Shown piece by piece: positions 26,330 through 33,978 of a DNA stretch of 64,000 nt. The DNA is from Albitalea sp966211955 (GTDB lineage Bacteria > Pseudomonadota > Gammaproteobacteria > Burkholderiales > Burkholderiaceae_C): positions 70,614-134,613 of the forward strand of contig CBIHOF010000016.1 in the NCBI GenBank assembly GCA_966211955.1. The letters are read 5' to 3'. A model generated the notes under the pieces. The model was not told the DNA's origin and did not search any database. It saw only the letters and a list, made by a program, of their open reading frames with translations. The position numbers were made by a program, and so were the translations under genes. Within the stretch, counting starts at the first letter, position 1, and every line of letters begins with the position of its first letter.

Positions 26330-27856
26330 ATGAGCACCATCTCGAAGGCCGCAGCCGCCTTCACCGCGCGCCTCGAGGGCCAGGTGGACGTCGACGGGTT
26401 TCGGCGCGAGGCGCGACGACTTCTGGCAGCCGACGTACCTCCGGCGAAGGTGCGATGGAGCATCCGCGAAGCCAGCGGCCGCGACCTCTTCGAGGCGTCG
26501 GCAGCGATGGAGCCGGAGCAATCGGCGATTGCATCGACCAACGCGCAGACGCCGCGAGTCCCTGCCGCCTTCGTCGACCTCGTGAACCACGTCGCGCTGC
26601 ACCGTGACGCCTCGCGCTTCGGCCTGCTGTACGAACTGCTTTGGCGCTTGCAGCGCGAGCCGCGCCTGCGCGACGACCCGCTCGACCCGCAGTGGCTGCA
26701 GGCCGAGCGCATGTCGCGCGCAGTTCATCGCGACTGGCACAAGATGAAGGCCTTCGTGCGCTTTCGGCCGGTGGATCGCGGCCCGCACGAGCCGCCGCTG
26801 CACATGGCCTGGTTCGAACCGGAGCACCACGTGGTGGAGGCGGTGGCGCCGTTCTTCGCTGCACGCTTCGCGTCCATGCGCTGGGCCATCCTGACGCCGC
26901 TGCGCAGCGTGTTCTGGGACGGCGAGCGGCTGGCCTTCGGCGAGGGCGCCAAGCGATGCGACGCGCCCTCGGCCGATGCCGGCGAAGCCTTGTGGCTCAC
27001 GTACTACGAGCACATCTTCAACCCCGCGCGGCTCAAGCTCGCAATGATGACCCGCGAGATGCCTCGCCGCTACTGGAAGAACCTGCCCGAGGCGGTGTTG
27101 ATCCAGCCACTCGCAACGCAGGCGCATGAGCGAAGCGCGGAGATGGTGGCGCGCCCCGCGAGCGAGGCGGGACGCGTGATCCGATGGATACCCCCGCAGC
27201 CGATGGGTGAGCCAACCGTTGGTGTGCTACGCAACGCGGGTGCCACCGACCTGGAGCGCCAGGACGCGCTCGACGACACGCGCCAAGCCGCCGGCGCCTG
27301 CACGCGCTGCCCGCTGCATGCGCACGCGACGCAGGCAGTCTTCGGTGCCGGTCCGCTGCGGCCGGCACTGATGCTCGTCGGTGAACAACCCGGCGACCAG
27401 GAGGACTTGCGTGGCCAGCCCTTCGTCGGCCCCGCCGGCCAGCTGCTGGACCAGGCGCTGCACCAGCTCGGCGTGGCGCGCGACACGCTGTACATCACCA
27501 ACGCGGTCAAGCACTTCAAGTTCGAGCTGCGCGGCACGCGGCGCATCCACAAGACACCGGCGCAGCAGGAGGCCGCCGCCTGCCTCGACTGGCTGGAGCG
27601 GGAGCTTGCCATCGTGCAGCCGCGCGCCGTCGTGGCGCTTGGCTCGACCGCGGCCCGTTCCCTGCTCGGACGGCCGGTCGCGGTGCTGAGTGAACGCGGC
27701 CGGTGGCTCGAGCGCGGAGATGGGTTGAAGGTGTTCATCACCGTGCATCCATCCTCGCTTCTGCGGATGCAGGCCGGGCAACGCGAGGCGGCGGTCGCGC
27801 AATGGGTGGGCGAACTCGAGCACGCGTTTTCGCAATCGGCGCACGGTGGCGCCTGA
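26330..27856 (+). CDS. DUF4130-UdgX fusion, uracil-DNA glycosylase-like protein
   Basis: A 508-residue fusion. Residues about 5-260 form the DUF4130 domain (the radical SAM-linked conserved domain), and residues about 290-500 form a UDG-superfamily domain of the UdgX type. UdgX features visible are CTRCPLH (Fe-S Cys), GEQPGDQED near 351, the R-loop containing RRIH near 405-408, and VHPSSLLR near 471. In UdgX the R-loop His forms a covalent bond to the deoxyribose after uracil removal, so UdgX traps uracil-DNA instead of releasing it. The gene is the second in the SOS-box unit with the radical SAM protein. Confidence 0.92.
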   Translation: MSTISKAAAAFTARLEGQVDVDGFRREARRLLAADVPPAKVRWSIREASGRDLFEASAAMEPEQSAIASTNAQTPRVPAAFVDLVNHVALHRDASRFGLLYELLWRLQREPRLRDDPLDPQWLQAERMSRAVHRDWHKMKAFVRFRPVDRGPHEPPLHMAWFEPEHHVVEAVAPFFAARFASMRWAILTPLRSVFWDGERLAFGEGAKRCDAPSADAGEALWLTYYEHIFNPARLKLAMMTREMPRRYWKNLPEAVLIQPLATQAHERSAEMVARPASEAGRVIRWIPPQPMGEPTVGVLRNAGATDLERQDALDDTRQAAGACTRCPLHAHATQAVFGAGPLRPALMLVGEQPGDQEDLRGQPFVGPAGQLLDQALHQLGVARDTLYITNAVKHFKFELRGTRRIHKTPAQQEAAACLDWLERELAIVQPRAVVALGSTAARSLLGRPVAVLSERGRWLERGDGLKVFITVHPSSLLRMQAGQREAAVAQWVGELEHAFSQSAHGGA

Positions 27857-27891
27857 CCGCTCATCGCCGATTTCTGAGAAACTGCGCCGCT

Positions 27892-29844
27892 ATGAAAGCG
27901 CATTCACATTTGCTCATCGCCGCCTTGGCCACGGCGTTCGCTTCGCAAGCCCAGGCCGACGACTGCACCCGCATCGACCCGTCGCCAGCGCTCGCCGACT
28001 TCCCGACGCTTGCGCCTTCTCACCGTCGTGACGACGCGATTGAAGCGCGCATCGCAGCCATCCTCGCCGGCATGACGCTGCGGCAGAAGGTCGGCCAGAT
28101 GACGCAGCCCGAGATCCAGTCGATCACGCCGGCCGAGGTGAGGCAGTTCCACATCGGCTCGGTGCTCAACGGCGGCGGCTCGTGGCCGCGCCGCGACAAG
28201 CAGGCGACGCCGGCGGACTGGTTGGCGCTTGCCGATGCGTTCTGGGATGCATCCATGTCCGCCAACGCGAAGGTGAAGATCCCGGTGATGTGGGGCATCG
28301 ACGCTGTGCACGGCAACAACAACGTGCGCGGCGCCACGCTCTTCCCGCACAACATCGGCCTGGGCGCGGCGCACGATGCCTGCCTCATGCGACGCATCGG
28401 CGAGGCCACCGCACGGCAGGTGCGCGTGACCGGCCAGGACTGGACCTTCGCGCCCACGCTCGCAGTCGTGCGCGACGACCGCTGGGGCCGCAGTTACGAG
28501 GGCTATGCGGAGCAGCCGGCCATCACGCGGGCGTATGCGCGCGAGATGGTTCAAGGGTTGCAGGCGCACGGGCTCATCGCAACCGCCAAGCACTTTCTCG
28601 GCGATGGCGGTACCGAGCGCGGCGTCGACCAGGGCATTACCCGCTCGACGCTGGCCGAGCTCGCGAGCATCCATGCGCCCGGCCACATCGCGGCGGTGCG
28701 GGCGGGCGTGCAAAGCGTGATGGTGTCCTACAGCAGCTGGCAGCCGCTGCCCGATGGCAAGCCGCTGAAGATGCATGGCAACAAGGCGCTCATCAACGCC
28801 GTGCTCAAGGGGCGCCTCGGATTCGATGGCCTCGTCGTGTCCGACTGGAACGGCCACGGCCAGGTGCCCGGCTGCAGCGATTCGAGCTGCGCCGCGGCGG
28901 TGAACGCCGGCATCGACGTGTTCATGGTTCCCGAGAAGTGGCGCGAGTTCATCGAGAACACGGTGGCGCAGGTGGAGAAGGGCGAGGTGCCGATGTCACG
29001 CATCGACGATGCAGTGACGCGCATCCTGCGGGTGAAGATGCGAGCCGGGCTCTTCGATGAGCCCAAGCCATCGCAGCGCGCGGGCGCCGGCCGTGTGGAT
29101 CAACTGCAGGATAAGGCGCTCGCTCGCGAGGCGGTGCGCCGGTCGCTGGTGCTCCTGAAGAACAACCATCAGCTGCTGCCGCTCGCACGCGGCAAGAAGG
29201 TGCTGGTGGTCGGGCGCAGCGCCGACAACATCGCCAACCAGACGGGCGGATGGTCCATCACCTGGCAGGGCAACGAGAACACCAACGCCGACTTCCCCAA
29301 CGCGACCTCCGTGCTCGCCGGCATTCGCCAGGCGCTCGGCGAGGACCGCGTGGTGTACGACCTGTCCGGGCGAGGCATCGACGTGACGAAGTTCGACGCC
29401 GTCATCGCGGTGATCGGCGAGAGTCCTTACGCAGAAGGCAAGGGCGACGTCGCCACCTTGGCGAGCCCGGACGAGATGGACCTGTCGGTGCTCAAGCGCG
29501 TGTCCGGCAAAGGCGTGCCGGTGGTCACGGTGTTGATCTCGGGCCGGCCGCTGTACGTGAACCCGGAGCTCAATCGCTCGGATGCCTTCATCGCCGCGTG
29601 GCTGCCGGGCACCGAAGGCCAGGGCGTGGCCGACCTGCTGTTTCGCGCGGCCGATGGCTCGTTGGCGCACGACTTCACCGGCCGTCTTTCCTACTCCTGG
29701 CCGAAGAGCGCCTGCCAGACACCGCTCAACCGTGGCGATGCGCTCTACCAACCGCTCTTCGCGGAGGGCTACGGCCTGAAGGCAAAGGACGCGACGGACC
29801 TGCCGGCGCTCGAAGAACCCGCTGTGCCCTCGTCCTGCGACTGA
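27892..29844 (+). CDS. Exported glycoside hydrolase family 3 (beta-glucosidase-like)
   Basis: A 650-residue GH3 enzyme with a signal peptide (MKAHSHLLIAALATAFASQAQA), so periplasmic or secreted. The TIM-barrel domain has GIDAVHGNNN, AKHFLGDGGT and the nucleophile Asp in LVVSDWNGH near residue 318. The C-terminal alpha/beta sandwich includes RRSLVLLKNN and VVTVLISGRPLYV. This is the family of 1,4-beta-glucosidases/exo-1,3-1,4-glucanases. ATG 27892 is chosen because it begins the signal peptide; the frame is open upstream through the end of the udgX region. Confidence 0.93.
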   Translation: MKAHSHLLIAALATAFASQAQADDCTRIDPSPALADFPTLAPSHRRDDAIEARIAAILAGMTLRQKVGQMTQPEIQSITPAEVRQFHIGSVLNGGGSWPRRDKQATPADWLALADAFWDASMSANAKVKIPVMWGIDAVHGNNNVRGATLFPHNIGLGAAHDACLMRRIGEATARQVRVTGQDWTFAPTLAVVRDDRWGRSYEGYAEQPAITRAYAREMVQGLQAHGLIATAKHFLGDGGTERGVDQGITRSTLAELASIHAPGHIAAVRAGVQSVMVSYSSWQPLPDGKPLKMHGNKALINAVLKGRLGFDGLVVSDWNGHGQVPGCSDSSCAAAVNAGIDVFMVPEKWREFIENTVAQVEKGEVPMSRIDDAVTRILRVKMRAGLFDEPKPSQRAGAGRVDQLQDKALAREAVRRSLVLLKNNHQLLPLARGKKVLVVGRSADNIANQTGGWSITWQGNENTNADFPNATSVLAGIRQALGEDRVVYDLSGRGIDVTKFDAVIAVIGESPYAEGKGDVATLASPDEMDLSVLKRVSGKGVPVVTVLISGRPLYVNPELNRSDAFIAAWLPGTEGQGVADLLFRAADGSLAHDFTGRLSYSWPKSACQTPLNRGDALYQPLFAEGYGLKAKDATDLPALEEPAVPSSCD

Positions 29845-29868
29845 TCACGCGCGCGTGCGGCGGCGGGC

Positions 29869-31101
29869 TCAAGCCACGCCGTGCACCGCCGCCAGTGCCG
29901 ACCATTGCTGCGCATCCGGGAACTGCCTCGCGCGAAAACGCGCGGGGACATGGTCGGTCGGCTCCATCAGCTCCGACAGCATCGCCACCGCTGCGTCCCA
30001 GGGCACGAAGATGGTCTGCCCGAGCTGGCCATCCTTGAGGCGGCTGAGCACTACAAGGTCGGTGCGTGGCAGCAGCGTGTCCACGCCTTCGGTCCAGACC
30101 GAATACGTCATCAGCTGGCCGTCCTTTTCCACCCCGGTGGCCGAGGCGACGAAGATGTCGGCGCCGCGTCGCTGGTGCAGGTCGTCGAGCAGGTCCTTCT
30201 GGCCGGCATAGCTCTGGGCGAGGTCATGCAGCGCAAGTTCGGCGAAGGCCCTCGCGCAAGACGCCGGCGGCGTGAAGACCTCCCAACGCTCGCCCACCAG
30301 CGCGAGCGGCGTGAGTGACAGCCACCGGGGCTCGGATTCGATGGCGGCCTTGGCCAGCGCCGCCATCACGGCCAGGCCCTCTTCGTTGCGTGCACTGCAC
30401 ACGAGCAAGGCATTGCGCACGGGCATCAGCGCGACCGGGTCGGCCACGTCGAGCCGGCGGATCAGGTCGGGCAGCAGGATGCGCGACGGCTCGTAGCTGT
30501 CGCCCCAGGCGCCGCGCCACACGCCGGCCGCGATCTGCTGCCACCCGCCGTGCTCCGGCAGGCCACGCAGGTTCTGGAGCGCGTCATCGAGCACACGCTC
30601 GAAGTCCACCTGCCAGCTCTCGAGTTGCCGCGTGTCGATGCGGCGGATGGCGTTGGGCGTGTCGAAGGCCAGGCCCACGATGAGGGGCCCGGCCAGCGGC
30701 CGCGATGCCAGCCGCGCCGGGTTGTCGTCGCGCGTACTGGACAAGCGCTGCGCGCTCAGCAGCCCCATGGCCTCGTCGGCGGCCGTGCGCACGATGGGCA
30801 GCAGGCGCGATTTCGCGGCCTCGTAGGTGTCGGGCATCTCCGCTGCCTCGATGGCGTTGCCGAGCACGAACTTGCGCAGCACCGCCGGCCGCTCGGCGCG
30901 CGGTGCTCGGGTGTATTCGTGGAAAAGATTGCCCAGGTAGATGTTGGACTTGGTGCCATCGCGCTCGCTGCGCACCTCGTTCATCTTCGGGTCGAACTCG
31001 GCGGACTGCGCGCCGTTGGCCCGCAGCAGCGCGATGGCCTCGCGGGCGACCGACTCGATCGATGGTTTGCTGGAAAAGCGATCCCTGAGCCAGTTCCACA
31101 T
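29869..31101 (-). CDS. DUF1444-like (YtpQ-like) protein of unknown function
   Basis: A 410-residue soluble protein starting MWNWLRDRFSSKPSIE behind GGAGGACAGCC. It resembles DUF1444/YtpQ proteins in its MPVRNALLVCSARNEEGLAVM and LVGERWEVFTPP blocks, but the match is from memory and moderate. No signal peptide, membrane helix or catalytic motif is apparent. It lies alone between the GH3 stop and the PEP-CTERM gene. The 232 bases upstream of its start hold no gene. Confidence 0.6.
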   Translation of the reverse strand: MWNWLRDRFSSKPSIESVAREAIALLRANGAQSAEFDPKMNEVRSERDGTKSNIYLGNLFHEYTRAPRAERPAVLRKFVLGNAIEAAEMPDTYEAAKSRLLPIVRTAADEAMGLLSAQRLSSTRDDNPARLASRPLAGPLIVGLAFDTPNAIRRIDTRQLESWQVDFERVLDDALQNLRGLPEHGGWQQIAAGVWRGAWGDSYEPSRILLPDLIRRLDVADPVALMPVRNALLVCSARNEEGLAVMAALAKAAIESEPRWLSLTPLALVGERWEVFTPPASCARAFAELALHDLAQSYAGQKDLLDDLHQRRGADIFVASATGVEKDGQLMTYSVWTEGVDTLLPRTDLVVLSRLKDGQLGQTIFVPWDAAVAMLSELMEPTDHVPARFRARQFPDAQQWSALAAVHGVA

Positions 31102-31333
31102 GGCTGTCCTCCCTTGGCGCTTTGCGCGATGGTCGGGAAGTCTAAGGGCCGCGGCATCGGCAGACGATGACGCGACGGTCAGGGTTCGGCTCCCTTGACT
31201 CCCGTGATATTTCATCTCGTGGGGCCGCGCTCACATCAGGTCACCATTTCCCGGGTAGTCGCCCCCCGAACGAGGGGCCGCGCGAAGTCGGTGCGGACTT
31301 ACGCTTCGCGCTCCAACAAACAGGAGGAAATAC

Positions 31334-32062
31334 ATGCGCGTCTTCGCCGCAATGCTTTGCCTGGGTGCCATGAGCGCCCATGCGGTTCCGGTGTCAGGTC
31401 AAGGCACCTGGGAAACCACGCTGCAGGCACGCGACATCGACCACGACGGCGTCGTCGACGCCTACTACGACACGGCGAAGAACATCACCTGGCTGGCGGA
31501 CGCGAACTACGCCGGCACCACTGGCTACGCCGATGGCACGGGCACCTACCCGCCGGGCGTTGTCGGCGCCATGAACCCCTGGGATGCCGTGACCTGGGCA
31601 TCCAACCTCGACGTGCACGGCGTGACCGGGTGGCGCCTGCCGCGCGCGTTGAACTACGCGCCCGACGGCTGCGCGTCGTTTCCAGGCATCGGCGCGGGCA
31701 CCTACTGCACCTTCACGCCCGGCGCCGGGGTGAACGAGCTGCATGACCTGTTCGCCATCACGCTCGGCAATGACGCCGGGCTGCCGCTGAACACCGGAGG
31801 CTTCCTCAATGCCTGGCTCACCGAGACCGAATACGTCACGGAGAGCATTTACGACGGCGCGCAGATGTCCCCGTCGTTCTCGTCGGCGAGCATCAGCTAC
31901 GTGCCCGGCACGGAAATCATCGCGGTGGAGAGCTTCTCCGACTACGCCTGGGCGGTGCATGACGGTGACATTGCTGCCGTGCCCGAGCCCGAGACCTATG
32001 CGCTGATGCTGGCGGGGCTGGGCGTGCTGGGCTTGATCGCGCGCCGCCGTCGCGCGGCTTGA
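31334..32062 (+). CDS. PEP-CTERM exported protein with DUF1566-like domain
   Basis: A 242-residue exported protein. It has a signal peptide (MRVFAAMLCLGAMSAHA) and a C-terminal PEP-CTERM sorting signal: VPEPETYALMLAGLGVLGLI followed by ARRRR, at residues 216-240. The PEP-CTERM tail implies an exosortase EpsH/XrtA system elsewhere in the genome and often goes with exopolysaccharide. The middle carries DUF1566-like features (NITWLADANY, VTGWRLPRAL). AGGAGG lies nine bases upstream of the ATG. Its substrate or partner is unknown. Confidence 0.88.
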   Translation: MRVFAAMLCLGAMSAHAVPVSGQGTWETTLQARDIDHDGVVDAYYDTAKNITWLADANYAGTTGYADGTGTYPPGVVGAMNPWDAVTWASNLDVHGVTGWRLPRALNYAPDGCASFPGIGAGTYCTFTPGAGVNELHDLFAITLGNDAGLPLNTGGFLNAWLTETEYVTESIYDGAQMSPSFSSASISYVPGTEIIAVESFSDYAWAVHDGDIAAVPEPETYALMLAGLGVLGLIARRRRAA

Positions 32063-32208
32063 GTTGATGAGCTGCTGAGGAGGTGGACGGCCAGCCGGAC
32101 CGTCCCCCACTCGACACAAGCTGATACCCCCGGCTTGTCGATTCGGAGCAGGCTCGTTCGTCGTGTCTCGTGCGCCAATGCACTGTCCACTTCGAAAGGA
32201 AGCCTGTC

Positions 32209-32685
32209 ATGCAGAAGATCGCCAACTGCCTGTGGTTCGACAACCAGGCCGAGGAAGCCGTCCGGTTCTACACCGGCATCTTCCAGAATTCGCGCATCCT
32301 CGAAATCGTGCGCAACACCGAGGTGACGCCCGGCGAAACGGGCACGGTCCTCACCGTGTTCTTCGAGCTCGAGGGCCAGCAGTTCATGGCGCTCAACGGC
32401 GGCCCGGTCTTCAAGTTCAACGAAGCCATCTCGCTGATGGTCAGCTGCCAGACCCAGGCCGAGCTCGACCAGACCTGGGACAAGCTCATCGCCGGCGGCG
32501 GTGCGCCCTCGCAGTGCGGCTGGCTCAAGGACAAGTACGGCCTGTCGTGGCAGGTGGTGCCGTCCATCCTGCCTGAGCTGCTGGGCGGCGGTGATTCAGC
32601 CAAGGTCAATCGCGTGATGGCCGCTGTCATGAAGATGGTCAAGCTCGACATCGCCGAGCTCAAGCGCGCCCGCGACGGTGCCTGA
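32209..32685 (+). CDS. VOC-fold protein, PhnB/3-demethylubiquinone methyltransferase-like
   Basis: A 158-residue glyoxalase/VOC-fold protein. It begins MQKIANCLWFDNQAEEAVRFY and has FFELEGQQFMALNGGP and LKDKYGLSWQVVPSILPELL, the pattern of the PhnB-like family. AAAGGAAG precedes ATG 32209. Despite the family name, these are not methyltransferases; the role is usually unknown. Confidence 0.88.
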   Translation: MQKIANCLWFDNQAEEAVRFYTGIFQNSRILEIVRNTEVTPGETGTVLTVFFELEGQQFMALNGGPVFKFNEAISLMVSCQTQAELDQTWDKLIAGGGAPSQCGWLKDKYGLSWQVVPSILPELLGGGDSAKVNRVMAAVMKMVKLDIAELKRARDGA

Positions 32686-32711
32686 CGCGCCACATCGAGC
32701 GGGAGACCATC

Positions 32712-32777
32712 ATGAAGAACGACGCACCGCGCATCGGGCAGCGCGAGCTGACCGAGCGCGCGTTCTTGCTGCACTAG
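32712..32777 (+). CDS. Possible 21-codon ORF or gene remnant
   Basis: ATG at 32712 is preceded by CGGGAG at normal spacing, and encodes MKNDAPRIGQRELTERAFLL plus one His before TAG. It follows the VOC gene by 26 bases. The good ribosome site suggests that it is either a leader peptide or the surviving 5' end of a gene lost by deletion. The sequence is too short to assign. Confidence 0.25.
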   Translation: MKNDAPRIGQRELTERAFLLH

Positions 32778-32789
32778 CGTTCGAACGGA

Positions 32790-33956
32790 TCACTCCACCA
32801 GCGCAGCCACCACCATGTCCGACACCCGCTGCATGCGCTCGGTGTTGCGCAGCTCGCAGGTGATGAGCCCCGAGGACAGGAACACGCAGCTCAGCTCGCG
32901 CGCCGGGTCGATCCAGAACATGGTCGATCCGGCACCCATGCCGCCGAAGGTTCGCGGGCTGGTGAGCGTGCCGAGGAAGCTGGGCGCCACCTGGTCGCCG
33001 CGCAGGTAGAAGCCGAGCCCGAGCGATGCAGGGAAGGGCTTCCAGCCGCGCACACCCGACGCGAAGGACCAGGTGTCGTTGGGCATCTGGCCGGTGTGGT
33101 TGCGGGTAGCCAGGTCCACCATCGCCGGCGAGAGGATGCGCGTGCCGTCGAGCTCGCCGCCTTGGCGCAGCATTTCGGCAAAGCGCAGCAGGTCGGGCGC
33201 GGTGGTCACGCAGCCAAGCGACGGGATCTCCGCGTCGGCGGTGACCATCGCACCGAACATCTCGTACTCCTCGGCGAAAGACAGGCCGGGCAGGCGGTCG
33301 CGCGCGACGACGGGGCACAGCCGCGATGCAAGGTCCGCGCGGGCACCGAGGGCGCTGTCCTTCATGCGCAGCGGCGTGAAGAGCCGCTGCGCCAGGATGT
33401 CGCGGTAGGGCCGCTCGCCGCCATCGAGGCGCCGCAGCACCTCGGCCAGGATGGCCGTGCCGATGATCCCGCTGTACCAGACGCGCTCGCCCGGTACGTT
33501 CTCCACGGCGCTCATGCAGGCCGCGGCCACGGTCGCTTCGAGATGGCCCATCTGCATCGGGTCCATCTGCGGCAGCTTCAGCGTGAGGCCCGCGGTGTGC
33601 GTGAGCACGTGGAAGAGGGTGATGTTCTCCTTGCCGCGGTTGGCGAACTCGGGGATCACATCCGCCACGCGCGTGGTCAGCGCCAGTTCACCGCGTTCGA
33701 TGCATTCGAGAACCAGCGTGTGGGTGAACTGCTTGGCCACCGAGAAGGTCAGGAAGACATCATCGGCCTTCATGCGCCGCTCACTGTCGCGGTGCGCCCA
33801 GCCGAAGGCTTCGGTCAGCACCGGCCTGCCGCGCCGCGAGAGCGCGAGCACCGCGCCGTCGTAGCGCTGCGCGCCGATGTCGCGCGTGATCGCCTGGCCG
33901 ACACGGGCGAGGCGCTCGGCATCGAAACCGGCAGAGTGGACGTGGTCGAGGTTCAT
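32790..33956 (-). CDS. Class C beta-lactamase-fold serine hydrolase
   Basis: A 388-residue serine hydrolase (esterase EstB/AmpC superfamily). The nucleophile motif SVAK (S-X-X-K) is at about residues 72-75, and the second motif is YSGIIG, in the place of Y-X-N. No signal peptide is visible, so it is probably cytosolic and more likely an esterase or peptidase than a beta-lactamase. GGAGGACAGCCGC precedes ATG 33956. It starts 22 bases after the TonB receptor on the same strand, so the two may share substrate uptake and hydrolysis. Confidence 0.87.
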   Translation of the reverse strand: MNLDHVHSAGFDAERLARVGQAITRDIGAQRYDGAVLALSRRGRPVLTEAFGWAHRDSERRMKADDVFLTFSVAKQFTHTLVLECIERGELALTTRVADVIPEFANRGKENITLFHVLTHTAGLTLKLPQMDPMQMGHLEATVAAACMSAVENVPGERVWYSGIIGTAILAEVLRRLDGGERPYRDILAQRLFTPLRMKDSALGARADLASRLCPVVARDRLPGLSFAEEYEMFGAMVTADAEIPSLGCVTTAPDLLRFAEMLRQGGELDGTRILSPAMVDLATRNHTGQMPNDTWSFASGVRGWKPFPASLGLGFYLRGDQVAPSFLGTLTSPRTFGGMGAGSTMFWIDPARELSCVFLSSGLITCELRNTERMQRVSDMVVAALVE

Positions 33957-33978
33957 GCGGCTGTCCTCCAGAAGCGAC

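Noticed and set aside
32790..33956. A beta-lactamase resistance gene
   Set aside because: It has S-X-X-K but no signal peptide and the Y-X-N motif is not conserved (YSGIIG), so an esterase/peptidase role is more likely.
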